A stretch of 64,000 nucleotides of DNA, taken from assembly GCF_900445255.1 (NCBI RefSeq), contig NZ_UAPU01000007.1, positions 1,194,001 to 1,258,000 on the forward strand. Direction: 5' to 3'. Positions 1-8,678 of the stretch are shown piece by piece. Within the stretch, counting starts at the first letter, position 1. Every line of letters starts with the position of its first letter. Source of the stretch: Anaerobiospirillum thomasii (GTDB taxonomy: Bacteria > Pseudomonadota > Gammaproteobacteria > Enterobacterales > Succinivibrionaceae). The translations under genes were made by a program, and so were the position numbers. A model generated the notes under the pieces. The model saw only the letters and a list, made by a program, of their open reading frames with translations. It searched no databases and was not told the DNA's origin.

Positions 1-2
1 GA

Positions 3-332
3 CAGTCTCTGATTATCTTTCCTGAGGGAACAAGAAGCAGATCAAGGGAGAATCTGAAGCTAAAAAGAGGAGCTGCCAATATAGCTGTCAGGGCAGGCTG
101 TGATGTGCAGGTGGTATATCTTACCTGCTCAGAGCCATTTTTAGATAAAACCCACAGCTGGCATCATATTCCATCACAATGTCCTGAATATAGACTGCGT
201 CTTGGCAATCTGATCAATATGGATGATTTTATACAATCAAATTCACAACACTCTGAGCCTTCAATTCTGGCAAGGATACTAACTAATGTCTTGGCTGTAG
301 AGATGGTCAAGGCATATGCACAATGGAGATAA
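3..332 (+). CDS. apeD: Lysophospholipid acyltransferase-like protein, 3' part (APE cluster)
   Basis: This is the C-terminal part of a gene that begins before the window. The reading frame is open from the first bases and contains the FPEGTRS motif of PlsC-type 1-acyl-glycerol-3-phosphate acyltransferases, followed by a basic KLKRGAA stretch typical of the substrate-binding loop. The HX4D catalytic motif must lie upstream, outside the window. It is the first visible gene of the aryl polyene operon, and such clusters carry a PlsC-like acyltransferase just before the two ACP genes. The symbol rests on cluster position; the family call is firm, but the exact acyl acceptor is unknown. Confidence 0.8.
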   Translation, partial: QSLIIFPEGTRSRSRENLKLKRGAANIAVRAGCDVQVVYLTCSEPFLDKTHSWHHIPSQCPEYRLRLGNLINMDDFIQSNSQHSEPSILARILTNVLAVEMVKAYAQWR

Positions 333-333
333 A

Positions 334-591
334 ATGGAAAATTTATATAAAGAAGTTAAAGAGCTGATTATTGAGTGTCTCAATCTTGAGGATATGACTG
401 CTGATGATATTGATACTCAGGCACCTTTATTCAATGATGGTTTAGGTCTTGACAGTATAGATGCTCTTGAAATAGGTCTGGCTATAAAAAACAAATACAA
501 CATTATATTGTCATCTGATAATGAGGAGATGAAAAAGTATTTCTTCTCAGTAAAGACCTTGGCCGAGTTTATTGACAGCAACAAAAAGTAA
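334..591 (+). CDS. apeE: Acyl carrier protein (APE cluster, first ACP)
   Basis: An 85-residue acidic acyl carrier protein. The phosphopantetheine attachment serine is Ser41 in GLGLDSIDALE. The start at 334 is chosen because a GGAG ribosome site lies at 325-328; an upstream in-frame ATG at 316 lies inside apeD and would add six residues. It is one of two tandem ACPs that carry the growing aryl polyene chain in the type II polyketide-like APE pathway. Relative to the neighbouring ACP it has a longer loop (SSDNEEMKKYFF) before the last helix, suggesting a specialised role, perhaps holding the starter unit or the finished chain; that split is inference. Confidence 0.9.
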   Translation: MENLYKEVKELIIECLNLEDMTADDIDTQAPLFNDGLGLDSIDALEIGLAIKNKYNIILSSDNEEMKKYFFSVKTLAEFIDSNKK

Positions 592-609
592 TTTAAAAGG
601 AAAATAAAA

Positions 610-864
610 ATGCAAAAAGATGAGATCTTAAAGCGCATGCAGGAAATGATGGAAGAGCTTTTTGACATAGAAAAGGAAAAGGTTACTTTAGATGCCAAGC
701 TCTATGAGGATCTGGATTTAGACAGTATTGATGCCATTGATCTTGTAGTACAGATTCAAAAAGAAACTAAAATAAAGGTACAGCCTGAAGATTTTAAAAA
801 TGTACGCACAGTAGCTGATGTGGTTGACGCTGTATACAAGCTGACATCAAATGAGTCTAAGTAG
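610..864 (+). CDS. apeF: Acyl carrier protein (APE cluster, second ACP)
   Basis: An 84-residue acyl carrier protein with the modification serine at about residue 39 in DLDLDSIDAIDL. A purine-rich ribosome site (AAAAGGAAAA) precedes the ATG. It is the more canonical of the two tandem ACPs. In characterised APE systems one ACP carries the aryl starter and elongating polyene through ketosynthase, ketoreductase and dehydratase cycles. Its 3' end overlaps the start of the next gene by 14 bp, so translation is probably coupled. Confidence 0.92.
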   Translation: MQKDEILKRMQEMMEELFDIEKEKVTLDAKLYEDLDLDSIDAIDLVVQIQKETKIKVQPEDFKNVRTVADVVDAVYKLTSNESK

Positions 865-1420
865 ACAGATTAAAACTGTTTTTATTGTTATAAGTATCCT
901 AGCTTTTATAGCATATCCATTTTTAGTCTATTATGGTATTGAAAGTGGATATGTTGGCTTAGTGCTTGTTTTTTTAGTAGCAGTCTCACTAATCAGAGTA
1001 GTACTATACAAAGGCTCAGCATCGCCGCTCAGATATAGCGTTGTATTTACAATGCTTACTGTAGTGGCTATAGCCATATTGTCATCCTTCTTTAAAAGAT
1101 ATGATCTGCTGCTTTATTATCCAGTGGCTGTAAATATCATATTTTTTACCATATTTTTTACATCTTTATTTTCTACTCCGATTATTGAGCGTTTTGCCCT
1201 TATGGTGCATAAGGAGCTTGATGCAAAAGCAAAAAGATACGTCTACTATGTAACTGTAGTATGGATTGTCTTCTTTGTGCTAAATGGACTTACCGCTTTG
1301 TATTTTGCTCTGTACGATATAAAGATGTGGACACTGTGGTGCGGTTTTTTGTCATATATAGCCATGGGTGTGTTGGGAGCCGTTGAGTACGGTATCAGAA
1401 AGGTGGTACAGAAACTGTGA
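851..1420 (+). CDS. apeG: Multi-spanning inner-membrane protein (COG4648-like, APE cluster)
   Basis: A 189-residue, very hydrophobic protein with about five to six predicted membrane segments (for example residues 9-27, 30-50, 60-78, 88-106, 134-153 and 160-180). No catalytic motif is visible. APE operons consistently carry a small membrane protein of this kind between the ACP genes and the AMP ligase gene; its biochemical role is not established. It overlaps apeF by 14 bp, and its stop codon overlaps the GTG start of the next gene, indicating coupled translation. Confidence 0.75.
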   Translation: MSLSRQIKTVFIVISILAFIAYPFLVYYGIESGYVGLVLVFLVAVSLIRVVLYKGSASPLRYSVVFTMLTVVAIAILSSFFKRYDLLLYYPVAVNIIFFTIFFTSLFSTPIIERFALMVHKELDAKAKRYVYYVTVVWIVFFVLNGLTALYFALYDIKMWTLWCGFLSYIAMGVLGAVEYGIRKVVQKL

Positions 1421-2763
1421 ATATAATAGGTTTTGATAGGTGGCTTACAGTTCCAAGACAGTTGTGTATAGACCATAAAAAGATACAGACTACATCTGAT
1501 CTTAAAACTTATATACAGCAGATCTTAACCTATGTAAAAAATAAAGATGCTGTCAAAGTTGCCATATATTTTGACAATACCTATAACTTTATAGCAGCTT
1601 TTTATGCTCTTGTGCTTCTTGATCTTAAACCTTTGCTCTTAAGTTATGTAAAGGATAAGTTTTTAGAGGAAAATCTTAACGGTTATGATCTGATCCTGAC
1701 TGATAATGACCTTGGTTATAAAAGGGCGGTCAATGTAAGAGACATAAAGTGCGAAGACATGGACCTATTGGATGTTGATTTTACAGATTTACATTTAAAT
1801 GACAGATGCTTTTATCTTCAGACCTCAGGCAGTACACAAAATCCAAAGCTTATTTTAAAAAGTATAGAGCAGATGGATGCAGAGAGTGCCACTCTTATCA
1901 CTATGCTTAAGAGCTGCTACAGTACAGCACAAAAGGGGTTTAAATCTTCAGATACGTCCATTATGTTGGGCTCTGTCTTTCCAAATCATATGTACGGCCT
2001 GACCTTCAGGGTCTTTTTGTGCATGAATCTTGGTTTGTTCTTTGATGCATCTTTAATTCACTACAGCGAAGAGCTTTTAAAATATAAAAACAAGAATATT
2101 GTTTTTATCTCATCACCAGCTTTTTTAAAACGTCTAGATCCTGCCTTTGACTACAGAAGTATAGTCCATACCTTTTCAGCAGGAGGGGCTATTGATAAAG
2201 AGGTGGCTAAAGCCTATCAGAGTAAAAGCGGCAGTCATATAACAGAAATATACGGCAGCAGCGAGACTGGTGTCATTGCTTATAAAAGTCATCCTGACTT
2301 ATCTATGTTCAGGCTTTTTGATGGTGTTGAGATAGTAAAGTCTGATGAGAGCTTTATTTTAAGCTCCAAGATGGCAGGTAGCAATATAGTGCTTGATGAT
2401 GTTCTTGATTTTGTCAGCAAGACTGATTTTGCCATACTCGGCCGCAAAGATAGAATTGTAAAAATAGAAGAGAAAAGAATATCTATATCTTTGATTGAGC
2501 GATATATATCAGAGCTTGAGGCTGTGTGTGAAAATAAGGTTGTAGTTCTAAACAGAAAAGGCAGAGATATTCTTGGGGTTGTAGTTGTAGCTGCAGATAA
2601 AAATATAGAGCGTAAAGAGCTTTTATCACAGATCAAGGATTATTTAAGATCAAGAGTTGATAATATTGCTATACCAAGAATGATACGCATTATTGATGGT
2701 TTTAAGCACAATACTATGGGTAAGATCTTAAATGCAGATCTTCTGGAGTTGTTTAATGAATAG
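1417..2763 (+). CDS. apeH: AMP-dependent aryl-acid:ACP ligase (APE starter activation)
   Basis: A 448-residue acyl-adenylate-forming enzyme. Visible core motifs are the phosphate loop TSGSTQNPK near residue 140, EIYGSSETG near 280, the hinge motif GRKDRIVKIEEKR near 345, and a C-terminal lysine in HNTMGKI. It starts with GTG inside the apeG stop codon (GTGA). In APE biosynthesis this enzyme activates 4-hydroxybenzoate or a similar aryl acid and loads it on an ACP as the starter unit. The protein is shorter than typical acyl-CoA synthetases (500 or more residues), as is usual for the APE version. Confidence 0.88.
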   Translation: MNIIGFDRWLTVPRQLCIDHKKIQTTSDLKTYIQQILTYVKNKDAVKVAIYFDNTYNFIAAFYALVLLDLKPLLLSYVKDKFLEENLNGYDLILTDNDLGYKRAVNVRDIKCEDMDLLDVDFTDLHLNDRCFYLQTSGSTQNPKLILKSIEQMDAESATLITMLKSCYSTAQKGFKSSDTSIMLGSVFPNHMYGLTFRVFLCMNLGLFFDASLIHYSEELLKYKNKNIVFISSPAFLKRLDPAFDYRSIVHTFSAGGAIDKEVAKAYQSKSGSHITEIYGSSETGVIAYKSHPDLSMFRLFDGVEIVKSDESFILSSKMAGSNIVLDDVLDFVSKTDFAILGRKDRIVKIEEKRISISLIERYISELEAVCENKVVVLNRKGRDILGVVVVAADKNIERKELLSQIKDYLRSRVDNIAIPRMIRIIDGFKHNTMGKILNADLLELFNE

Positions 2764-3118
2764 AATTGACTGTTTTGATGTAAAAAAAGAGTTTAATGCT
2801 GCAGATGGCGAAACTATTTTAGAGTGCATCATCCATGTAGACAGCTCTTTAGATTATTTCAAGGGGCACTTTAATGAAATTGCTCTGCTGCCAGGTGTGG
2901 TACAGCTGCATTTTTTAAACTCCATATTACAAAAATCATTTGAAAACTATGGCGGTATAGGCAAGATTGCTGTACTTAAAAATTTAAAACCTGTTATTCC
3001 AAATGACACTATAAAGTATGTTATTAAAGTAAAAGGCAAGACAGTAAACTTTGCAATTTATAAAGAGTCTTTACAAAAGAGTCTGTGCGTAACCGAGGGC
3101 AGACTTTCTATATGCTAG
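2756..3118 (+). CDS. apeI: 3-hydroxyacyl-ACP dehydratase, hotdog fold (APE cluster)
   Basis: A 120-residue hotdog-fold protein; the FKGHFNEIALLPGVVQLHF segment matches the F.GHFP...PGV signature of FabA/FabZ-type dehydratases. The start at 2756 overlaps the end of apeH by 8 bp and has a GGAG site at 2744-2747; a longer in-frame start would lie inside apeH. In known APE systems this subunit pairs with a second hotdog protein (the apeP product, also present here) to dehydrate the beta-hydroxyacyl intermediates. Confidence 0.85.
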   Translation: MNRIDCFDVKKEFNAADGETILECIIHVDSSLDYFKGHFNEIALLPGVVQLHFLNSILQKSFENYGGIGKIAVLKNLKPVIPNDTIKYVIKVKGKTVNFAIYKESLQKSLCVTEGRLSIC

Positions 3119-4803
3119 ATAATACAAACTATAGACTGTGTATTGTTATTCCCTGCTACAATCAGGGATCACTGCTGTCTGATACTCTGTTGCGTATTAA
3201 AAGATATAATCTTACAACCTATGTAGTTGATGATGGCAGCTCTTTGCAGTCTAAAGCTTATCTTAAGGATATTCCCTTTGATAATGAAAGTCTCATCCTT
3301 ATAGATGAGAGTGAAAATCAAGGCAAAGGTATGGCTTTGCTTATAGGCTTTAAAAGAGCCATGCAGGATGGCTTTACCCACGCTCTGCAGGTTGATGCCG
3401 ACGGTCAACATGAGCTTGAGATTATAGACAGTTTTATAAAACTCTCAGCCTCACATCCTGACTGTCTTATATCTGGCACCCCTGTCTATGATGCAAGCAT
3501 ACCTAAATCAAGGCTGTATGGAAGGTATATAACAGATTTCTGGGTATGCATAGAAACTCTGTCAAGGTGTTTAAAGGACAGCATGTGCGGTCTTAGGATA
3601 TATCCATTAAAGGCAGCTCTTAAAGCCTATGAAAAGATATATAACTATAGAATGTCCTTTGATACAGAGATCATGGTGCGCATGTATTTTGAAGGAGTTG
3701 ACAGTCTGTTTATAGACACCAAGGTTACCTATCCTGAAAATGGCATATCAAACTTTAGAGTGTTCAAGGACAATCTTGCCATCTCTATGATGCACACCAG
3801 GCTCGTGCTATATATGCTAACTCATCTACCATCTGTGATTAAAAGACGTTCTGGTTCAGACTGGAGTAAAAAGTCTGAGGTTAAGGGCGCATTTATGCTG
3901 CGTCTGTCTTTAAAGCTCTATTCTGTATTCGGCAGAAAGTTTTTTAATATGCTCGTGCCTTTGGTTATAAGCTTTTACTATATGTTTGCTAGCGAAAAAA
4001 GAAAATACTCTTTAGAGTATATAAATACTCTAAAGAGCTATGCAGATACTAAAGGTATAAAGCTTGAGAATAAAGAGAGCATAACGGCATTTAACCATTT
4101 TATTTACTTTGCTCTTTATCTTGTCGATAAAATTGCAGCTTTTAGAAATGAGCTCAGGCTTGATCGGGATGTCTTTTTTACCAAAGGTTCATTTGAGGCC
4201 TTTGAGGTAGATGACAACGAGGGTAAGATTATTCTAGGCTCGCATCTTGGCGAGATTGAAGTGTTGCGTGCCATAGTGCAAAAGACGAAAACCAAGGTAA
4301 TAAATGCCTTAATTTATACCAAAGGCTCGCAGCAGTATCAGAAAGTTCTAAAGGATCTGGCACCAGACAGCTGTCTTAATATTATTGCTGTGGATGACTT
4401 TGGTCCACAGACAGCCATGCTTATAGACAGTCTGATTAAAAAAGGTGAGTATGTGGCCATACTTGCAGACAGAGTAGGCGTACATGATGACAAAGCCAGG
4501 GTTTCACGAGTGCATGAGTGCTCTTTTTTAGGCAAAAAGGCTGTTTTCCCACAAGGCCCTTTTATACTTGCATCGCTGCTCAGATGCAAGGTTATTACCC
4601 TTTTTGCTTTGCGCGAGGGGCAGAGAATAAATATCTATGCCAGACGCTTTGCTAAGAGAATCAATAGAAAGCAAAAAGATGGCAGCAGTGCCATAGAGGG
4701 CTATATTGAACAGTATGTGCAAATTCTAGAAGAGCACACTTTAAAGGCCCCTTTGAACTTTTTTAACTTTTATGATTTCTGGAAACAAGATGAGAAAAAT
4801 TAA
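3112..4803 (+). CDS. apeJ: Glycosyltransferase family 2 / LpxL-type acyltransferase fusion (APE cluster)
   Basis: A 563-residue two-domain protein. Residues about 8-240 form a GT2 glycosyltransferase with IVIPCYNQG, VVDDGSS and the metal-binding DADGQ motif. Residues about 320-560 form a lipid A LpxL/HtrB-like lysophospholipid acyltransferase domain, with the HX4E-type motif in GSHLGEIE and a LADRVG block. ATG 3112 overlaps the apeI stop; a GTG at 3085 inside apeI is less likely. The fusion is characteristic of APE clusters and is thought to build the glycolipid-like anchor joining the polyene to the membrane. The acceptor and sugar are unknown. Confidence 0.88.
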   Translation: MLDNTNYRLCIVIPCYNQGSLLSDTLLRIKRYNLTTYVVDDGSSLQSKAYLKDIPFDNESLILIDESENQGKGMALLIGFKRAMQDGFTHALQVDADGQHELEIIDSFIKLSASHPDCLISGTPVYDASIPKSRLYGRYITDFWVCIETLSRCLKDSMCGLRIYPLKAALKAYEKIYNYRMSFDTEIMVRMYFEGVDSLFIDTKVTYPENGISNFRVFKDNLAISMMHTRLVLYMLTHLPSVIKRRSGSDWSKKSEVKGAFMLRLSLKLYSVFGRKFFNMLVPLVISFYYMFASEKRKYSLEYINTLKSYADTKGIKLENKESITAFNHFIYFALYLVDKIAAFRNELRLDRDVFFTKGSFEAFEVDDNEGKIILGSHLGEIEVLRAIVQKTKTKVINALIYTKGSQQYQKVLKDLAPDSCLNIIAVDDFGPQTAMLIDSLIKKGEYVAILADRVGVHDDKARVSRVHECSFLGKKAVFPQGPFILASLLRCKVITLFALREGQRINIYARRFAKRINRKQKDGSSAIEGYIEQYVQILEEHTLKAPLNFFNFYDFWKQDEKN

Positions 4804-5230
4804 ATCTGATAATTACAGATATAAAAGTGAAGTAATCATAAAACCCTCATTTTATGATTTTGACCCTATGCGTGTCTTGTGGCATGGTAATTATCTCAAA
4901 CTCTTTGAGACAGCAAGAGAGAAACTTTTAGAGAAGATAGGCTATACCTATGTGGATATGTTAAAGGAGGGTTATGCCTTTCCTATAGTTGAGGCTAATG
5001 TCAAATACAGAGACTATACGCAGTATGGAGACTGTCTTTGTGTCATAGCCTTTATTTATGAAACCGAGTGTCTGCTAAAAATAGGCTATGAGGTTTATGA
5101 TGATAAAAAAGTAAAGTTAAAGGCTACAGGATATACACATCAGGTCTGTTGCACTCTGTCTGACAATGAGGTTTTATTTGTACTGCCAGATAGTGTAAAA
5201 AGCCACTTTACAGAAGATTTAATGCTCTAG
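4790..5230 (+). CDS. apeK: 4-hydroxybenzoyl-CoA-type thioesterase (APE cluster)
   Basis: A 146-residue single hotdog-domain thioesterase. The N-terminal FYDFDPMRVLWHGNY block contains the active-site Asp and the following HGNY of the YbgC/4-hydroxybenzoyl-CoA thioesterase family. The start at 4790 overlaps the apeJ stop; an in-frame ATG at 4772 is possible but has no better ribosome site. It probably hydrolyses stalled or finished ACP-bound chains in the APE pathway. Confidence 0.85.
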   Translation: MRKIKSDNYRYKSEVIIKPSFYDFDPMRVLWHGNYLKLFETAREKLLEKIGYTYVDMLKEGYAFPIVEANVKYRDYTQYGDCLCVIAFIYETECLLKIGYEVYDDKKVKLKATGYTHQVCCTLSDNEVLFVLPDSVKSHFTEDLML

Positions 5231-5242
5231 TCTGAGGTGTAT

Positions 5243-5851
5243 ATGAGTTATATATTAAGATTACTGACTGTACTGTATCTTATTTTGTTTGCACTGCCTT
5301 CATTTGCACTGACTATGGATGAGATATCTACAAAATTCAGATCTCAGAAAATTGTACATTCTGAATTTATTATGACAAAGCATATTGCATCCATATCCAA
5401 GCCTCTTGTCAGCAAAGGAACCATGCTTGCAAGTCTGCAGCATGGCATAGTGTGGGCACAGTCTGTACCTTTTGCCATGCGTTTTATTATGCAAAATGAC
5501 AAAATGGTGCAGATAGTAAATAACAACAAACCTGTAGTGATAACAGCTAAAAGCTCACCACAGATGTTTCATTTCAACTCTCTTCTGCAGTCTTTGTTTG
5601 TTGCCGATAAGGCAGTAATTGAAAAGAATTTTGCCGTTGACTTTAAAAGCGAGGGGAAGAGCTTTTCAATAGATTTAAAACCTCTTATATCTCCTTTAGA
5701 TAAAGTTTTCTCCAAAATAGTGATACACGGATCTGACTTTATTGACTCTATAAGACTTGAAGATACTCAGGGAGACAGCACAGAAGTTAAGTTTGTAAAT
5801 CAAAAGAGTCTTGATAGTTTAAAAGGTTACGATGAGCTCTTTAACTATTAG
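5243..5851 (+). CDS. apeL: LolA-like outer-membrane lipoprotein carrier protein (APE export)
   Basis: A 202-residue exported protein. Residues 1-22 look like a cleavable signal peptide (hydrophobic LLTVLYLILFALPS, then FA-LT). The mature part resembles LolA, a periplasmic beta-barrel-like chaperone that carries acyl chains across the periplasm. A GAGG ribosome site sits five bases before the chosen ATG at 5243. It is encoded directly before the MMPL transporter gene, which it overlaps by 20 bp, consistent with a dedicated transport route for the aryl polyene lipid to the outer membrane. Confidence 0.82.
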   Translation: MSYILRLLTVLYLILFALPSFALTMDEISTKFRSQKIVHSEFIMTKHIASISKPLVSKGTMLASLQHGIVWAQSVPFAMRFIMQNDKMVQIVNNNKPVVITAKSSPQMFHFNSLLQSLFVADKAVIEKNFAVDFKSEGKSFSIDLKPLISPLDKVFSKIVIHGSDFIDSIRLEDTQGDSTEVKFVNQKSLDSLKGYDELFNY

Positions 5852-8111
5852 AAAGTACAAGGTTTTTGTAGTATTTATTGCAGCTGTTTTTCTATGCCTG
5901 CTCTATCTTGCAGGCTCATCACCATTGAAAATAAACAGCTCTGTTCTTGCCATGCTGCCAAGCTCAAGTCTGTCAACTCAGTCAGAGAGTGTAAATGACG
6001 CTTTTTTACAGAGAATAGACAAACAGCTTATCTTTCTTTTAAAGACCAAAGACATGGGTACTAACGATGTTGATGCCTTTGTAGCAAAGATTGTAGATAC
6101 GGGATTTATCGACACTGTAAAATATAAGGTAAGCAAGAGCGAGCAGCAGGAGTATGCAAAATTTTTCTATACCTACAAAAACGCTCTAATAGATCATGTC
6201 TCTCAACAGAAGCTTGAACATGGTGGTCAAAGTTATGCTGAGTTTATTCTCTCAGAGCTCTATTCTGGTTTTTCCATGTTGGGAGGTCAGGAGCTTAAAA
6301 ATGATCCTCTGCTTTTAATCCGGTCAAGAGTTAAAAACCTAAGTGGCATGAACTCAAAAATTCAGATAAGACAAGATTATCTTACTGTAAATGATGCTGC
6401 TGGTGATACTTACTACTTTATTCATGCAACCCATAATCTTGGCTCTTTTGATACAAAGCAGTCAGAGCGTTTTGTGCTTACACTTAATGATATTTTCAGT
6501 AAGTTTGATAATAAAGGCTGCACTGTTTTATACAGAGGTGCTATTTTCTACAGCTATGATGCAGCAAGACTTGCGCAGGATGATGTTTTTAAATTAGGAC
6601 TTTTAACTGTAGCACTTATCTTTGTGCTTATATTTGCTGTCTACAGATCTATTTATCCTCTACTTTTGACTTTAAGCTCTATTGCTTTTGGAGCACTTGT
6701 AGGTTTTACAATAACCTATTCAATCTTTGGACAGATTCACCTTTTAACCATAGTTATGTCCATAAGTATAATTGGTATTTCTGCTGATTATTCAATCTAT
6801 TATGCAACACAGAGATTTATCAATGAAAACAGTGACACCCCTCAAATGAGTGCTATAAGAATAAGAAAAACTCTGTTTTTTGCTCTTTCAACCATTGTTG
6901 TGTCATATCTGATTTTAATGATTGCCCCTTTTTCAAGTATCAGGCAGTTATCATTATTTGCAGCCTCAGGTCTTATAGGATCATGTCTTGTGGCTGTGTA
7001 TCTTGGACCATATATATGCGCAAGAGTAAGACATAAAGACATTACCTTCACCTTAGTATTGAATTATTTAAAGCTTTTTGAAAAAAGACCCTTTGTTATA
7101 ACTCTTTTTGTTATAACTCTTATGTTATGTACCATTGGTCTTTCAAGAGTGCAGATCAATGATGATGTGTCTGCTCTGCAGAAACTGCCAGATAATCTTG
7201 TGGCCATGGAAAAGAAGATTACAGCTTTAACAGGCCAGAGAACTGATCAGAAATTAATCATGATAAGTGCTGCAGATGATGAGCAACTGCTTATAAACTA
7301 TGAAAAAGTGCACAATAAGCTGCAGGATTTTACTGACAAAGGTATTATCTCAGGTTTTATCTCCTTCCCAGTACGCTCTCTTGCAGCTCAAAGGCACAAT
7401 ATAGAGCTTGTAAAATCAGTAAAAGATGAAGTTTTAAAGGCTCTTAATGAAATTGGTATGAGTGATATCAATTACAGTACTGAGCTAAAGCCTTTGTATA
7501 TAGAAGACTTTTTAAAATCATCTGCTTCGTATGGCTTTGACATGATGTATATGGGACTTGATGATGTAAAAGCTCTTGTCATTCCTGTATATGATGTAAC
7601 CGACAGTAAGGCAGTATCAGATCTGCAAAAGAGCTATGACTTTTTATCCTATATAGACAGAAAAGACAGTCTTGAAAAGCTTTTTGGTTTTTACAGAACC
7701 GTAATTTCATATCTTATAGTTCTGGCACTTATCTGCATGTTTGCAGTAAGTATATTTAAACTTGGCTTTAAAGATGCTCTGAGATCTTTTGCAGTAACCT
7801 TAATATCATTGCTCTGCGCTTTAGCATCAACAGGTATTTTAGGTTATCAGTTAAATCTGTTTTCAACACTGGCTCTGGTGCTGGTCATTGGAATAGGCAT
7901 CAACTACATTGCCTTTTTCACCAATTTTAAAACTACAGCCAAAGTGGCTTTTGTCAGTTCCACACTTGCTATGCTGACAACCATATTCACTCTTGGTATT
8001 CTGGTTTTTTCGCATACGAGCGCCATTGCAGGTTTTGGTCTTGTGTTGACAACAGGTGTTATTGCCAATTATATTTTTGCTCCATTTGCTAGAGTTAATA
8101 AAAATGTTTAA
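5832..8111 (+). CDS. apeM: MMPL/RND-family exporter (APE export)
   Basis: A 759-residue membrane protein with the two-fold RND/MMPL layout: an N-terminal membrane segment, a periplasmic loop (about 35-255), a membrane block (about 258-420), a second loop, and a C-terminal block (about 625-755). The first half keeps the intramembrane Asp in ISIIGISADYS, which MMPL and RND pumps use for proton coupling; the matching site of the second half reads GIGINY, with Asn replacing Asp. It overlaps apeL at its start and apeN at its end. It is expected to move the aryl polyene lipid out of the inner membrane. Confidence 0.88.
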   Translation: MSSLTIRKYKVFVVFIAAVFLCLLYLAGSSPLKINSSVLAMLPSSSLSTQSESVNDAFLQRIDKQLIFLLKTKDMGTNDVDAFVAKIVDTGFIDTVKYKVSKSEQQEYAKFFYTYKNALIDHVSQQKLEHGGQSYAEFILSELYSGFSMLGGQELKNDPLLLIRSRVKNLSGMNSKIQIRQDYLTVNDAAGDTYYFIHATHNLGSFDTKQSERFVLTLNDIFSKFDNKGCTVLYRGAIFYSYDAARLAQDDVFKLGLLTVALIFVLIFAVYRSIYPLLLTLSSIAFGALVGFTITYSIFGQIHLLTIVMSISIIGISADYSIYYATQRFINENSDTPQMSAIRIRKTLFFALSTIVVSYLILMIAPFSSIRQLSLFAASGLIGSCLVAVYLGPYICARVRHKDITFTLVLNYLKLFEKRPFVITLFVITLMLCTIGLSRVQINDDVSALQKLPDNLVAMEKKITALTGQRTDQKLIMISAADDEQLLINYEKVHNKLQDFTDKGIISGFISFPVRSLAAQRHNIELVKSVKDEVLKALNEIGMSDINYSTELKPLYIEDFLKSSASYGFDMMYMGLDDVKALVIPVYDVTDSKAVSDLQKSYDFLSYIDRKDSLEKLFGFYRTVISYLIVLALICMFAVSIFKLGFKDALRSFAVTLISLLCALASTGILGYQLNLFSTLALVLVIGIGINYIAFFTNFKTTAKVAFVSSTLAMLTTIFTLGILVFSHTSAIAGFGLVLTTGVIANYIFAPFARVNKNV

Positions 8112-8676
8112 ATATTTATCTGTGTTAGGTCTGCTGGTTTTATGTTCCTGTTCTAGCACACACAATATGCAAGTAAAACAGAGCTATTTTAATCTTACTG
8201 ATAAGATACAGCTTGAGCTTGTAGACTTTGAGCCTGATATAAAACTGGATTTTACTCAGCTTTTAACCATAAGTTACGGCTCTGAGCAGCAGTCGCTTAT
8301 AGCTGTGGTACTCTCAGATGAAAAAGAGCTTAAACTTGTTGGTCTTAGCACTATGGGCATTAAACTTTTTTCTGCCTCCTATGATAAAAATACTATTGAG
8401 ATTACAAAACATATTCCTATAGACAAAATACCACCTGCAACACAGGTACTATCTGATATCTTTTTTGCCTTTTATCCAAAAGAGCTTCTTGATAGAAAGC
8501 TTGGTATGGGTGTTTATATAGAAGATACTGACACTATGCGTGAGATAAAGGATAAAGATGGCAGTGTGATTGAGAGAATACACTACATAAATGATGGCAA
8601 TAAGAGACTTGCAAGTAAAATAGAGCATCTTGTTTTTAAATATACAATAGACATACAGTATCTGGAGGGCATTTAA
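8104..8676 (+). CDS. apeN: DUF3261-type lipoprotein (APE cluster)
   Basis: A 190-residue predicted lipoprotein. The N-terminus MFKYLSVLGLLVLCSCSS carries a hydrophobic stretch ending in a lipobox-like LCSC. The start at 8104 gives this signal peptide directly; the longer in-frame start at 8056 would add residues encoded inside apeM. APE clusters regularly include such a DUF3261 lipoprotein after the MMPL exporter, and it is presumed to act at the outer membrane with the LolA-like protein. No enzymatic motif is seen. Confidence 0.78.
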   Translation: MFKYLSVLGLLVLCSCSSTHNMQVKQSYFNLTDKIQLELVDFEPDIKLDFTQLLTISYGSEQQSLIAVVLSDEKELKLVGLSTMGIKLFSASYDKNTIEITKHIPIDKIPPATQVLSDIFFAFYPKELLDRKLGMGVYIEDTDTMREIKDKDGSVIERIHYINDGNKRLASKIEHLVFKYTIDIQYLEGI

Positions 8677-8678
8677 AA

